A stretch of 64,000 nucleotides of DNA, taken from the NCBI GenBank assembly GCA_027486415.1, contig JAIXPC010000013.1, positions 124,001-188,000 on the forward strand, given 5' to 3'. This document shows positions 47,486-57,441 of the stretch, piece by piece; position 1 is the stretch's first letter, and every line of letters begins with the position of its first letter. This DNA comes from Sphingomonadales bacterium. GTDB taxonomy: Bacteria > Pseudomonadota > Alphaproteobacteria > Sphingomonadales > Sphingomonadaceae. The translations under genes were made by a program, and so were the position numbers. Under the pieces are notes generated by a model. That model saw nothing but the letters and a program-made list of their open reading frames with translations, was not told the origin of the DNA and did no database searches.

Positions 47486-49510
47486 ATGACCGCCCTCCCG
47501 CTGCGCCCGCTCTACGTTGCCACCATCCTTGCCGGCAGCTTCCTGCTGTTCCTGGTGCAGCCGATGTTTGGCCGCATCGTGCTGCCGGTGCTGGGCGGGT
47601 CGCCCAGCGTGTGGAACGTCGCCATGCTGTTCTACCAGGCGGCGCTGTTGCTGGGATATCTTTACGCCAACCAGCTGCAGCGGCTGGCGGTGCGCCGGCA
47701 GATGCAGGTGCACCTGGCGCTGTTTGGCCTCGCTGCGCTCACCCTGCCCATCGGCATGGCGGGCTGGTATCCGCCTGCCGCGGGGCATGATCCCACCCTT
47801 TGGCTGCTGGGCCTGCTGGCCGTCTCGATCGGGCCGGTGTTCTTCGTGGTGTCGGCGCAGGCGCCGCTGATGCAGGCGTGGTTTGCCCGCACCGGCGACG
47901 CCGATGCCGCCAATCCCTATTTCCTCTATGCCGCTTCCAACCTTGGCAGCTTTGGCGCGCTGATCGCCTATCCGTTGCTGGTCGAACCGCTGGCCGGGTT
48001 GTGGCCGCAGCGGCTGGCGTGGTCCGCAGGCTTCGTGGCGCTGGCCGGCCTGGTGGCGCTGTGCGGGCTGCGCGCTGGCAGCAGCGTTCAGCCGTCAAGC
48101 GGCCCCGTCACCATCACCGCGCGGCAACGGCTGCGCTGGGTGGCGCTGGCGGCGGTGGCGTCGGGCCTGCTGTTGTCCACCACCACGCACCTGACGACCG
48201 ATCTGATGGCGATGCCGCTGCTGTGGGTGGTGCCGCTGGCCCTCTATCTCCTCAGCTTTGTCATCGCCTTTTCCGATGCCGGCCCGGCTTTCACCCGTCG
48301 CGCTGTCGCTGCTGCGCCCTATGCGCTGCTGCTGCTGGGCGCGCCGGTGTTCCTCTCGGGCCAGGGGCCGGGCTATGGCATGGCGCTGGCGGTGGCGGGG
48401 CTGGTGCTGCTCCTCGTGCTCACCGTTGCCCTGCACGGCACGCTGGCGCAGGAGCGGCCGGCGGCGGCGGGCCTGACCAGTTTCTACCTGTGGATGTCGG
48501 TGGGCGGTGCGCTTGGCGGCCTGTTCTGTGCACTCGCCGCGCCGCTGCTGTTTTCCTGGCCTTGGGAGCATCCGCTGCTGCTCCTGATGGCCGCTGCGCT
48601 GATCTCGCGCGGCTGGCGGGCCCTGGCCGTCCCGGCTTTGCTGGCCGGGGCGATGCTGCTGGCCGGCGGTGCGACCCAGCTCAGGAAAGGGCTGGCAGGC
48701 GCCTATCAGCGCAGCTTCTTCGGCGTCTATGCGGTGGAGGATTATGCCCGCCTCGATGCCCGCGGGCTGAAGCACGGCACCACGCTCCACGGCCTGCAAT
48801 CGCGTGATCCCGCCCGCGCCCTGCAGCCCACCACCTATCATGTCGCCGGCAGCGGCGTCGGGCAGGCGCTGGCAGCAGTGACGGCACAAAAGGGCGCGGC
48901 GGCGCGCATTGGCGTTGTCGGTCTGGGCACCGGCACGCTGGCCTGCCACGCCGGCCAGCCGGCACCCGCAGGCGGGGCGAATTACCGGTTTTTCGAGATT
49001 GATCCGCTGGTTGTCGCCATTGCCCGGCAACGCTTCACCTATCTGTCGCGGTGCACGCCGGATGCCGCGATGGTGGTCGGCGATGCGCGGCTGACGCTGG
49101 CGCAGCAACAACCCGGCAGCTTTGATCTGCTCGCCATCGATGCCTTTTCCTCCGATGCCATCCCGCTCCACATGATGACTCGCGAAGCCTTTGCCATCTA
49201 TGGCCGCGCGCTCGCCGCCGATGGCCTGCTGGTCATCCACGTCACCAACCGCTTCCTCGATCTGAAACCGGTGGTGGCCGGGCTGGCGGCGGCGGGCGGC
49301 TGGCAGGCGGTGCATCTGGAATACCGGCCGGCGGCTGATGACAGGCTGGCCAACCGGTCGGACTGGATTGCCCTGTCACGCGATCCCGCCCGCATCGCGG
49401 CACTGCGCTCTGCCAACCCGGCCTGGGCCGCCCTGCCGCCGGCCAGCCGAACGGTGTGGAGCGATGATTTCGCCTCGGTTCTGCCGACGCTGCGCTGGCG
49501 GCGGACGTGA
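47486..49510 (+). CDS. Membrane-fused spermidine-synthase-like protein
   Basis: This 674-residue protein has about 11 membrane segments in residues 1-415, ending near a Trp-rich stretch, and a soluble methyltransferase-fold domain from about 440. The soluble part reads RIGVVGLGTGTLAC (the nucleotide-binding glycine loop), FFEIDPLVVAIA, GDARLTL and DLLAIDAFSSDAIPLH, the set seen in spermidine synthases. The combination is the known but uncharacterised fused MFS/spermidine synthase type. Whether it makes polyamines is not established. It lies 42 bases upstream of pyrB. Confidence 0.85.
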   Translation: MTALPLRPLYVATILAGSFLLFLVQPMFGRIVLPVLGGSPSVWNVAMLFYQAALLLGYLYANQLQRLAVRRQMQVHLALFGLAALTLPIGMAGWYPPAAGHDPTLWLLGLLAVSIGPVFFVVSAQAPLMQAWFARTGDADAANPYFLYAASNLGSFGALIAYPLLVEPLAGLWPQRLAWSAGFVALAGLVALCGLRAGSSVQPSSGPVTITARQRLRWVALAAVASGLLLSTTTHLTTDLMAMPLLWVVPLALYLLSFVIAFSDAGPAFTRRAVAAAPYALLLLGAPVFLSGQGPGYGMALAVAGLVLLLVLTVALHGTLAQERPAAAGLTSFYLWMSVGGALGGLFCALAAPLLFSWPWEHPLLLLMAAALISRGWRALAVPALLAGAMLLAGGATQLRKGLAGAYQRSFFGVYAVEDYARLDARGLKHGTTLHGLQSRDPARALQPTTYHVAGSGVGQALAAVTAQKGAAARIGVVGLGTGTLACHAGQPAPAGGANYRFFEIDPLVVAIARQRFTYLSRCTPDAAMVVGDARLTLAQQQPGSFDLLAIDAFSSDAIPLHMMTREAFAIYGRALAADGLLVIHVTNRFLDLKPVVAGLAAAGGWQAVHLEYRPAADDRLANRSDWIALSRDPARIAALRSANPAWAALPPASRTVWSDDFASVLPTLRWRRT

Positions 49511-49552
49511 CGCGGGTTGATTGGCAGGGCGCGTGCCATTAGGGGTTGGCCG

Positions 49553-50554
49553 ATGTCGCGCCCTCCTTCCCATCCGGCCCAAAGGTCGGCTCTGCCCAGC
49601 GGCGTCCACCCGTTCCCGCATGATCACCTGCTCGGCATCGCGCAGCTGAAACCCTGGGAAATCGCCTTCCTCCTCGACGAGGCGGAACAATGGGTGGAGA
49701 TGAACCGTGCCGGCGCCGCCAAGCATGATGGCCGGCTGGCGGGCCTGACCCAGATCAACGCCTTTTTTGAGAACTCCACGCGCACGCTCCTCAGCTTTGA
49801 AATCGCCGGCAAGCGACTGGGGGCCGATGTCGTCAATCTTGGCGTGTCCGGTTCCAGCGTGAAGAAGGGCGAGACGCTGCTCGATACCGCGCTCACCTTG
49901 AATGCCATGCACCCTGACATGATCGTGATCCGCCACGCCTCGTCGGGGGCAGTGCAGCTGATTTCCGAAAAGGTCGGCTGCCCGGTGCTGAATGCGGGCG
50001 ATGGGCGGCATGAACACCCCACCCAGGCGCTGCTGGATGCGCTCACCATCCGCCGCAGGAAGGGCCGCATCGCCGGGCTGAGGGTGGCGATCTGCGGCGA
50101 TATCCTGCACAGCCGCGTCGCCCGCTCCAACTTCCAGCTGCTGGCCAGCCTTGGCGCCGAAGTGCGTGCTGTCGCGCCGCCGACCCTGCTGCCGGAAGGC
50201 CTTGATGGCTATGCCGTTACCAGCTTCACCGACATGGATGCCGGCCTCGCCGGGGCAGATGTGGTGATGATGCTGCGCCTGCAGACGGAGCGGATGGAGG
50301 GAGCCTATGTGCCCAGTCCGAGGGAATATTTCCGCTTCTATGGCCTCACCGAAGCGCGGCTGGCCAAGGCCGCGCCCGACGTGCTGGTGATGCACCCCGG
50401 CCCGATGAACCGCGGCGTGGAGATCGACGGCGCCATTGCCGACGACATCGCCCGCAGTGCCGTGACCGAGCAGGTGGAAATGGGCGTTGCCGTCCGCATG
50501 GCCTGCCTTGATGTGCTCACCCGCCGCCGCCGCGGCGTGGAGGGCTGGGCATGA
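49553..50554 (+). CDS. pyrB: Aspartate carbamoyltransferase catalytic subunit
   Basis: This 333-residue enzyme makes N-carbamoyl-aspartate from carbamoyl phosphate and aspartate, the first committed step of pyrimidine synthesis. The phosphate-binding loop FFENSTRT lies at residues 71-78, the mobile loop is [12 protein letters not shown], and HPTQALLD and MHPGPMNRG follow. No pyrI regulatory chain is seen. The ATG at 49553 has AGGGGT at the right distance; an in-frame extension to 49517 is not needed. It overlaps the next gene by 4 bases (ATGA), the classic pyrB-pyrC' arrangement of dodecameric ATCases. Confidence 0.95.
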   Translation: MSRPPSHPAQRSALPSGVHPFPHDHLLGIAQLKPWEIAFLLDEAEQWVEMNRAGAAKHDGRLAGLTQINAFFENSTRTLLSFEIAGKRLGADVVNLGVSGSSVKKGETLLDTALTLNAMHPDMIVIRHASSGAVQLISEKVGCPVLNAGDGRHEHPTQALLDALTIRRRKGRIAGLRVAICGDILHSRVARSNFQLLASLGAEVRAVAPPTLLPEGLDGYAVTSFTDMDAGLAGADVVMMLRLQTERMEGAYVPSPREYFRFYGLTEARLAKAAPDVLVMHPGPMNRGVEIDGAIADDIARSAVTEQVEMGVAVRMACLDVLTRRRRGVEGWA

Positions 50555-51798
50555 CCGGCCGCATCGCCATCACCGGCGCGCGCGTCATCTGCCCGGCCAG
50601 CGGGCATGACGGGGTGGCCACCATTCTGATCGACGGGCGTACCGTCGCCGGCATCGGCCAGTCCGAAGCGCCGTCTGATGCGACCGTGATCGACGCGCGT
50701 GGATTGGTGGTGGCACCCGGCCTGATCGATGCCGGCGTGTTCAAGGCCGATACGGCGGCTGCCAATGCCGGCGGCATCACCCGCATGGTGCTGATGCCCG
50801 ATCAGTCGCCGCCGCTCGATGAACCCGCGCTGGTCGCCTACGCCCAAGGATCGGGCAAGCCCGATGTGTGGGTGCATCCGCTTGCCGCCGCCACGCGCGG
50901 ATTGAAAGGTGAGGAACTGGCCGAGATCGGGCTGGCCAAGGCGGCGGGCGCCGTGGGAGTCGCCACCGGGCGCAAGGCGATTGCCGATGCGCGCGTCATG
51001 CACCGGCTGCTCGCCTATGCCCGCGCCTTTGGCCTGACGGTCGTCACCCACGCCGAGGAGGCGGCGCTCACCGCCGGCGCTGTCGCCACCACCGGCGAAT
51101 ATGCGACACGGCTGGGCCTGGCGGCCGCACCGGCCTTTGCCGAAGCGCTGGCCATCATCCGCGATTGCCGCCTGGCCGAAGCCACGGGCGCCGCGCTCCA
51201 CATAAGGCAGGTCACCACCGCCGAAGGACTGGCCGCCGTGCGCGCGGCGCGGGCGCGGGGCGTCGACGTGACGGCCGGCATCACGCCCGCCCACCTGATG
51301 CTGAACGACATGGCGGTGGCGGGTTTCCGCAGCTTTGCCCGCCTGTCGCCGCCGCTGCGCGATGAACGCGACCGGCTGGCCGCCATCGAAGGCGTGCGCG
51401 ACGGCACCATCACCATTTTGTCGTCGGGCCACGATCCCTTGAGCCAGGAAGACAAGCGCCAGCCCTTTGCCGATGCGCGCGCCGGCATGGCGGGGGCAGA
51501 AACCCTGCTGGCGCTGGGGCTTGGCCTTGTGCGTGATGGCGTCGTCTCGTTGCCTGGGCTGGTGGCGATGCTCAGCACCAATCCGGCCCGGCGCTTTGGT
51601 CTTGTCGCCGGAACGCTGCAACTCGGCGCACCGGCCGACCTGGTGGTCTTTGATCCGGATGCGCCCTGGCGTATCGACGGCCATCGTTTTCACGGCGCCG
51701 GCAACACCCCCTTTGACGGGTTGCCCACGGCTGGCCGGGTCCGCCTGACGATCAAGGGCGGTGACATTGTTTGGGAGGATCAGGTTTGGCGGGCGTGA
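50551..51798 (+). CDS. pyrX: Inactive dihydroorotase homologue (PyrC'/PyrX), ATCase partner
   Basis: This 415-residue protein has the amidohydrolase fold of dihydroorotase but lacks its metal site. The family motif D-x-H-V-H reads D60-A-G-V-F here, with Gly and Phe in place of the two His. The catalytic TDHAPH loop reads SSGHDPL. The length is normal, so this is a conserved inactive form, not a decaying gene. In Pseudomonas and relatives such a pseudo-dihydroorotase is needed to assemble the pyrB product. The 4-base overlap with pyrB supports that role. A working dihydroorotase must be encoded elsewhere. Confidence 0.9.
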   Translation: MTGRIAITGARVICPASGHDGVATILIDGRTVAGIGQSEAPSDATVIDARGLVVAPGLIDAGVFKADTAAANAGGITRMVLMPDQSPPLDEPALVAYAQGSGKPDVWVHPLAAATRGLKGEELAEIGLAKAAGAVGVATGRKAIADARVMHRLLAYARAFGLTVVTHAEEAALTAGAVATTGEYATRLGLAAAPAFAEALAIIRDCRLAEATGAALHIRQVTTAEGLAAVRAARARGVDVTAGITPAHLMLNDMAVAGFRSFARLSPPLRDERDRLAAIEGVRDGTITILSSGHDPLSQEDKRQPFADARAGMAGAETLLALGLGLVRDGVVSLPGLVAMLSTNPARRFGLVAGTLQLGAPADLVVFDPDAPWRIDGHRFHGAGNTPFDGLPTAGRVRLTIKGGDIVWEDQVWRA

Positions 51799-53156
51799 AG
51801 GCAATTGGCGCACTGCTCGTGCTGGCGTTGGTGGCGGGTGATCCGGCGCTGGCGGCCCAGCGCAAGAAGAAGGGCAAGAAAAGCCGGGCCAGCCGCCCCG
51901 CTGCCGCCGCCCCGGCGCGCGCCACCCCGCCGCCGCCATCGGTGCGGCAGGGCGTGGAATTGTGGCGCGCCGGCAAGTGGGATGATGCCGTCGAAATGTG
52001 GCAGCCGTTCGCGCAGGATGGCGACGCCGATGCCATGTTCAACATGGGCCAGGCCTATAAACTCGGCCGCGGCGTCACCATGGACAAGACGATTGCCCGC
52101 GACTGGTATCGCCGCGCCGCGGTGAAGGGCCATCTGCCGGCACAGGCCAACCTGGGCATCCTGCAGTTCCAGGCCGCCGAAAAGGCCGAGGCCGTGCGCT
52201 GGCTGAAGGCCGCGGCCGACCGGGGCGAGATGCGCGCGCAATATGTGCTGGGCATCGTGCACTGGAACGGTGATGGCGCGGCGAAATCGCTGCCACTGGC
52301 CTATGCCTATCTGGTGCGCGCCGCCGCGCAAGGCCTGCCCGAAGCCACCAAGGCGCTGAACGAACTGAGCCAGGCCATCCAGCCACTGGACCGTGCCAAT
52401 GGCTGGCAGATCGCCACCTCGCTGGCCAACGGCAGCGGCATTCCCGCCCAGTTCCAGACCGGCATCCAGCCGCCGCCGATGATGGCGATCACCTCGCCGC
52501 CGCCGCCCGTGGTCGTTGCCAATGCCTCCGCCGCACCCGCTGCTCCTGCGCCGCAGCCGGGCAGCAGCAGCAACACGGCCGCGCTGAACGAAGCCGCGCT
52601 GAAGGCCGCCGAAGCCGGCACCTCGGTGGAAACGCCGGTGGCCATGCAGCCGGCAGCGCCTGCCGCGGTCGCCACCCCGGCCGTGACGCCGCCCGCCGCA
52701 CAGCCAACGCCGCCGCGCGCGCCCGATCGCACCGCCGAAATCGCTGCGGAAAAACGCGCTGCCGATGCAAAGCTGGCTGCGGACAGGCGCGCCGCCGAAA
52801 AGACGCTGGCTGACAAGCGCGCCGCCGAGAAGAAGGCTGCCGACAAGAAGGCCGCCGACAAGAAAGCTGCCGAGATCAGGGCTGCGGAGGCGAAGGCTGC
52901 TGCGGAGAAGGAAAAGGAAACCGGCTGGCGCATCCAGCTGGGCACCTATCCCAGCCAGAAAACCGCCGAGGCCGCCTGGACCAAACTTGCCGCGTCGAAC
53001 AAGAAGGACGTGAAGGGCCTGCGTCCCACCTATGGCAAGTTCGGCGGCAATTACCGCCTGCAGGTCGGCCCGTTCCCGACGCGCGAGGACGCCAACAAGG
53101 GCTGCAAGACGCTGGAAATCGGCAAGAACGGCTGTTTCGCGTTCAATATCGATTGA
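51786..53156 (+). CDS. Exported Sel1-repeat and SPOR-domain protein
   Basis: This 456-residue protein has a signal peptide (residues 1-24, MAGVKAIG... to ALAAQ), a basic KKK stretch, several Sel1-like helical repeats (about residues 60-200), a Pro/Ala-rich linker, a highly charged Ala/Lys/Asp coiled segment (about 320-380), and a SPOR domain at the C-terminus (about 388-456). SPOR domains bind denuded glycan strands at division sites. The best start is TTG at 51786, because GGGAGG lies 7 bases upstream, and no ATG exists near the signal peptide. It overlaps the pyrX stop. It is likely involved in peptidoglycan or cell-division processes. Confidence 0.8.
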   Translation: MAGVKAIGALLVLALVAGDPALAAQRKKKGKKSRASRPAAAAPARATPPPPSVRQGVELWRAGKWDDAVEMWQPFAQDGDADAMFNMGQAYKLGRGVTMDKTIARDWYRRAAVKGHLPAQANLGILQFQAAEKAEAVRWLKAAADRGEMRAQYVLGIVHWNGDGAAKSLPLAYAYLVRAAAQGLPEATKALNELSQAIQPLDRANGWQIATSLANGSGIPAQFQTGIQPPPMMAITSPPPPVVVANASAAPAAPAPQPGSSSNTAALNEAALKAAEAGTSVETPVAMQPAAPAAVATPAVTPPAAQPTPPRAPDRTAEIAAEKRAADAKLAADRRAAEKTLADKRAAEKKAADKKAADKKAAEIRAAEAKAAAEKEKETGWRIQLGTYPSQKTAEAAWTKLAASNKKDVKGLRPTYGKFGGNYRLQVGPFPTREDANKGCKTLEIGKNGCFAFNID

Positions 53157-53166
53157 GTTGGCAGGC

Positions 53167-53207
53167 GGCTCCGGCGGGCGAGGTCGGTGAGCCTGCCCGC
53201 CGGGGCC
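53167..53207. terminator. GC-rich hairpin between convergent genes
   Basis: GGCTCCGGCGGGC and GCCCGCCGGGGCC form a 13-bp stem (one G-T pair) with a 15-base loop, between the stops of the SPOR protein and indolepyruvate oxidoreductase genes. No T-run follows on either side, so it may act as a weak or factor-assisted bidirectional terminator. Confidence 0.4.
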
Positions 53208-53216
53208 TCCTGAGCC

Positions 53217-56200
53217 TTACGCCGCGGCCTGCGCTGCCAGCCCCGGCCACTTCGCCCACAGCGCCTCCCGGCGCTTCAGCATTTCGGCGCGGGCCTTGTC
53301 CTTGACCGGGCCAAAGCCGCGCACGTCCTGCGGCAGCTTGGCAATGGCGATGGCCAGCCCGATGTTGGCCGGGTTCACGTCGGCGATGAGGCGGGCCACG
53401 TCGGCTTCGAAGGCGGCGATGTCGGCGCGTTCGTGGCGGCGTTCCTCGGTATAGCCGAAGATGTCGAGCGCGGTGCCGCGCAGGCCCTTCAGCCTGGCCA
53501 GCACGCCGAACGCCTTGAACACCCACGGGCCAAAGCTGATCTTCTTCGGGCGGCCCGTGGCCGGATCGGTGCGGGTGAGGAGCGGCGGGGCGAGCAGCAC
53601 GCGGGGTTTGCCGTCAGCAAACTGCGCCTTGTAGGCGGCTTCGAACCGGCCATCGGAATAGAGGCGCGCCACCTCATATTCGTCCTTGTAGGCCATCAGC
53701 TTGTAAAGGCTCTTGGCCACCGGTTCGGCCAGCGCGTCACCGCCGGCCTTGCGCGCCTTGTCGACAAGGCTGCGGAAGCGCGCGGCGTAGGCGGCATCCT
53801 GATAGAGCACCAGGTCAGCCTCGCGCCGGGCGATCATCTCGTCCAGCGTCGCGGCCGGCGGTTCGGGCTGGGGCCCGCGCGTGGCTTCCACCAGCGCCAG
53901 CACCTGATCGGGCCGGGTGGCGAGCAGGCGGCCCAAAGAAAATGCCTTCTTGTTGAACGGGATGGCAACGCCGTTCAGCTCGATCGCGGCTTCGATGCTG
54001 GCCAGTTTCAGCGGGATCAGGCCCTTCTGCCAGGCATAGCCCATCAGCAGGATGTTGCTGCCGATGGCATCGCCCAGCAGGGCGGTCGCCACCGTGTCGG
54101 CGGCGACGAAATCGCAGGCGTTGGGGTTGGCGGCCTTGCGGATGGCGCGTTCCACCTGGGCGGAGCGGAAATCATAATCGCGGTCGCGCACGAAATCGGC
54201 GGTGGCGGCGATATCGGCATTGGCGATCACGGCGGTGCGGTCCGGCACCATCAGCGACTGGGTCGGCTTGTCAGCGGCCACGACCGCGTCGCAGGCCAGC
54301 ACGAGATCGGCGCTGCCGGCCATGATGCGCGGGGCAAGCAGATCATCGTTCGACCCAGCGATCCGCACATGGCTGTAGACCGCGCCGCCCTTCTGGGCGA
54401 GGCCGGCCATGTCGGCGGTGGTGCTCGAAAGCCCCTCGATATGCGCGGCGGTGCCGAGCAGGGCCGACACGGTGAGCACGCCGGTACCGCCGATGCCGGT
54501 GACCATGATGTTGAAGCCATGGCCGGGTGCCGGGACAACCGGATCGGGCAGGCCGCTTGCGTCGAATTCGGCCTTCGATTTCTTTACCGCGGCATCATCC
54601 ACGGTAACGAAGCTGGGGCAGAAGCCCTTGACGCAGCTGTAATCCTTGTTGCAGCTCGACTGGTTGATGCGGCGCTTGCGGCCGAATTCGGTTTCCAGCG
54701 GCTCCACCGAGACGCAGTTCGATTGCACCGAACAGTCGCCGCAGCCTTCGCACACGGCGCTGTTGATGAAGACGCGGCGGGCGGGATCGGCCATCTGGCC
54801 GCGCTTGCGACGGCGGCGCTTTTCGGCGGCGCAGGTCTGATCGAAGATGATGACGGTGCAGCCCGGCGTGGCGGCAAATTCGCGGGAAATGTTTTCCAGT
54901 TCGCCGCGATCGAGCAGCCGCACGCCCGCCGGCAGCGTGACGCCCTTGTAGCGATCAAGGTCTTCGGTCAGCACCACGACCTTCTTGGCATTTTCGGCCA
55001 GCATCTGCGCGGCGATCTGGTCGACGCTGATCTCGCCGTCATGCTTCTGCCCGCCGGTCATGGCGACGGCGTCGTTGAACAGGATCTTGTAGGTGATGTT
55101 GGTGCCGGCCGCGATCGACTGGCGGATGGCAAGCAGGCCGGAATGGAAATAGGTGCCGTCGCCCAGGTTGGCGAACACGTGCTTTTCGCCGACGAACGGC
55201 GCTTCGCCCACCCAGGTCACGCCTTCGCCGCCCATCTGGGTGAAGGTTTCGGCGCGGTCCATCCACAGCGCCATGATGTGGCAGCCGATCCCGGCCAGCG
55301 CGCGCTGGCCTTCGGGGGCCTTGGTCGACGTGTTGTGCGGGCAGCCGGAGCAGAAATAGGGGCTGCGCTTCACCGGCGTCACGTGCGCGGCGGCCTTGCC
55401 GGCCTGGTCGCGGAAGAAGGCGAGCGCGCTGCGGATGCGGTCGGTGTCGTGGAAATGCTGCAGGCGCGCCGCGATCACGTGGGCGATGACGCCGGGGGAC
55501 AGCTCGTTGTCGGGGCTCAGCAGCCATTCGCCGCTTTCGTCATGCTTGCCGACGACGCGCGGGCGCACGGACTCGCGCCAGTTATACAGCTGCCACTTCA
55601 GCTGATGCTCGATGAATTCGCGCTTTTCCTCGATGACGAGGACTTCCTCCAGCCCCTCGGCAAAGGCGCGGATGCCATCCGGCTCCAGCGGCCACGGCAT
55701 GCCGACCTTGTAGACGCGCAGGCCGATATCGGCCGCCACGCGGGCATCGATGCCCAGTTCCTGCAGCGCCTCCATCGTGTCGGCATGGGCCTTGCCGGTG
55801 GTGACGATGCCGATGCGCGGGCGGGGGCTGTCCCACACCAGCTGGTCGATGCCGTTGGCCTTGGCAAAGGCCAGCGCGGCAAAGCCCTTGTAGCGTTGCA
55901 GGCGGGTGTCTTCCTCGCGCCAGACGTCGCTGGGGCGGATGTGAACGCCGCCATCGGGGAATTCGAATTCCGGGATGATGATGCCGCGGTTCTCGCGCGC
56001 CAGATCGATGGTGGCGCTGGTTTCCACCGTGTCGGCGGTGGCCTTGAAGCCGACCCAGGTGCCGGCAAAGCGGCTCATCGCGATGCCCAGCAGGCCATAC
56101 TCAACGAATTCGTGCACGCTGGCCGGCGCCAGGAACGGCACGAAGGCGGCCTGGAAATTATGGTCGCTCTGGTGGGGCAGGGTGGAGGACTTGGCGCCGT

Positions 56201-56648
56201 GATCGTCGCCGACGATGGCGAGCACGCCGCCGTGGGCGGAGGTGCCGGCGGCATTGCCATGCTTGATCACGTCCATGGCGCGATCAAGGCCGGGGCCCTT
56301 GCCATACCAGATGCCGAACACGCCATCGCGGGTGGCGCTGGGGTTCAGGGCGACGTGCTGCGTGCCCCACACCGCGGTCGCGCCCAGTTCCTCGTTGATG
56401 CCGGGAACGAAGTGGATATCCTGCTCTTTCAGCCACCGCCTCGCACGCCACAGCTCCTGGTCGTAACCACCCAGCGGCGATCCGCGATAGCCGGAGATGA
56501 AGCCCGCCGTGTTCAGCCCGGCGGCGGCATCGCGCCATTTCTGCACCAGCGGAAGCCGCACCAGCGCCTGCACGCCCGACATGAACACACGGCCTTCGCG
56601 GAAGCGATATTTGTCGTCGAGACTGACGGGCGGCAAACCGGCGACCAT
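53217..56648 (-). CDS. Fused indolepyruvate ferredoxin oxidoreductase
   Basis: This 1143-residue enzyme decarboxylates aryl-2-oxo acids to acyl-CoA and passes electrons to ferredoxin. It is a single chain combining what is often two subunits. The N-terminal half holds the thiamine-diphosphate module, including the LGDGTYFHSG segment. The middle has a cysteine-rich cluster region CEGCGDCSVQSNC and CVKGFCPSF near residues 670-720. The C-terminal part has the gamma-type domain with VTGIGGTGVLTV. The start ATG at 56648 follows AGGAA; an open extension upstream overlaps the divergent gene and was not used. It probably serves aromatic amino-acid breakdown. Confidence 0.92.
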   Translation of the reverse strand: MVAGLPPVSLDDKYRFREGRVFMSGVQALVRLPLVQKWRDAAAGLNTAGFISGYRGSPLGGYDQELWRARRWLKEQDIHFVPGINEELGATAVWGTQHVALNPSATRDGVFGIWYGKGPGLDRAMDVIKHGNAAGTSAHGGVLAIVGDDHGAKSSTLPHQSDHNFQAAFVPFLAPASVHEFVEYGLLGIAMSRFAGTWVGFKATADTVETSATIDLARENRGIIIPEFEFPDGGVHIRPSDVWREEDTRLQRYKGFAALAFAKANGIDQLVWDSPRPRIGIVTTGKAHADTMEALQELGIDARVAADIGLRVYKVGMPWPLEPDGIRAFAEGLEEVLVIEEKREFIEHQLKWQLYNWRESVRPRVVGKHDESGEWLLSPDNELSPGVIAHVIAARLQHFHDTDRIRSALAFFRDQAGKAAAHVTPVKRSPYFCSGCPHNTSTKAPEGQRALAGIGCHIMALWMDRAETFTQMGGEGVTWVGEAPFVGEKHVFANLGDGTYFHSGLLAIRQSIAAGTNITYKILFNDAVAMTGGQKHDGEISVDQIAAQMLAENAKKVVVLTEDLDRYKGVTLPAGVRLLDRGELENISREFAATPGCTVIIFDQTCAAEKRRRRKRGQMADPARRVFINSAVCEGCGDCSVQSNCVSVEPLETEFGRKRRINQSSCNKDYSCVKGFCPSFVTVDDAAVKKSKAEFDASGLPDPVVPAPGHGFNIMVTGIGGTGVLTVSALLGTAAHIEGLSSTTADMAGLAQKGGAVYSHVRIAGSNDDLLAPRIMAGSADLVLACDAVVAADKPTQSLMVPDRTAVIANADIAATADFVRDRDYDFRSAQVERAIRKAANPNACDFVAADTVATALLGDAIGSNILLMGYAWQKGLIPLKLASIEAAIELNGVAIPFNKKAFSLGRLLATRPDQVLALVEATRGPQPEPPAATLDEMIARREADLVLYQDAAYAARFRSLVDKARKAGGDALAEPVAKSLYKLMAYKDEYEVARLYSDGRFEAAYKAQFADGKPRVLLAPPLLTRTDPATGRPKKISFGPWVFKAFGVLARLKGLRGTALDIFGYTEERRHERADIAAFEADVARLIADVNPANIGLAIAIAKLPQDVRGFGPVKDKARAEMLKRREALWAKWPGLAAQAAA

Positions 56649-56748
56649 GGGGCGATTCCTGCTGGTGGATTGGTCAATAATACTGTCCTTTTCTCCCGCA
56701 CGCAAGCGCCTCTCAACAGCATCGCCGCCGCGTGATAGCGTGGCTGCC

Positions 56749-57441
56749 GTGACCGCACTGACCATTGCCAGTTACAATATCCACAAGGCTGTCGGCAGCG
56801 ATGGCCGGGCCGATCCTGCGCGCATCCTCGACGTGATCGATGAAATCGGCGCCGATGCCGTGCTGCTGCAGGAGGCGGATACGCGGCTTGGCATCCGCAC
56901 CGCCGTGCTGCCGGCCGACCTTCTGGCTGCGCGGGGCTGGCACATGGCTGATGTGAACTCGCACCCGGCGGCGATGGGCTGGCATGGCAACGCGGTGATC
57001 GTGCGCGGAGCGGCGCGCATCACCCATGCTGCGCCCGTCACCCTGCCGGCGCTGGAACCGCGCGGGGCGGTGATCGCCGATATCGTCCACGGCAATCACG
57101 CCGTGCGGCTGGTCGGCGCGCATCTGGATCTGTCGGGCCTGTTCCGCGCCCGCCAGGCCGCCGCCATCATTGCCGCCGTCGCCCGCCAGCCCGGCAGCAC
57201 GCCCGAACTGGTGATGGGCGATTTCAACGAATGGCGCGGCACGGGCGCGCTCGCCGCCTTTGCCCGTCACTGGCGCGAGGTGGTGCTGACCGCCAGTTTC
57301 CCGGCGCGGCTGCCGGTGGGGCGGCTGGATCGCGCCTTTGCCCACCCGGCGCTTGGCCATCTCCAGGCCGGCGTCCATGCCTCCGCGCTCGCCCGGCGGG
57401 CATCGGATCATCTGCCGATCTGGGTGCGGATCGGCGCATGA
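56749..57441 (+). CDS. Endonuclease/exonuclease/phosphatase-family protein (YbhP-like)
   Basis: This 230-residue enzyme has the EEP-fold metal and catalytic residues: N10 in SYNIHK, E42 in LLQEAD, the GDFNEWRG loop and the C-terminal SDHLPIWV (Asp-His pair). It should hydrolyse a phosphodiester or phosphate. Starts are GTG, at 56749 or two codons-plus earlier at 56740. No clear ribosome site was seen. It overlaps the cardiolipin synthase start by 4 bases. In E. coli ybhP (EEP family) precedes ybhO (clsB), so the pair seems to be an ancient functional unit in lipid metabolism. Confidence 0.85.
   Translation: MTALTIASYNIHKAVGSDGRADPARILDVIDEIGADAVLLQEADTRLGIRTAVLPADLLAARGWHMADVNSHPAAMGWHGNAVIVRGAARITHAAPVTLPALEPRGAVIADIVHGNHAVRLVGAHLDLSGLFRARQAAAIIAAVARQPGSTPELVMGDFNEWRGTGALAAFARHWREVVLTASFPARLPVGRLDRAFAHPALGHLQAGVHASALARRASDHLPIWVRIGA

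Noticed and set aside
50551-51798. Annotation as an active dihydroorotase (pyrC).
   Set aside because: The metal-binding His pair and the catalytic Asp loop are replaced.
53217-56765. An N-terminal extension of the indolepyruvate oxidoreductase to 56765.
   Set aside because: It overlaps the divergent EEP-family gene, is unrelated to the family N-terminus and has no ribosome site. The ATG at 56648 does.
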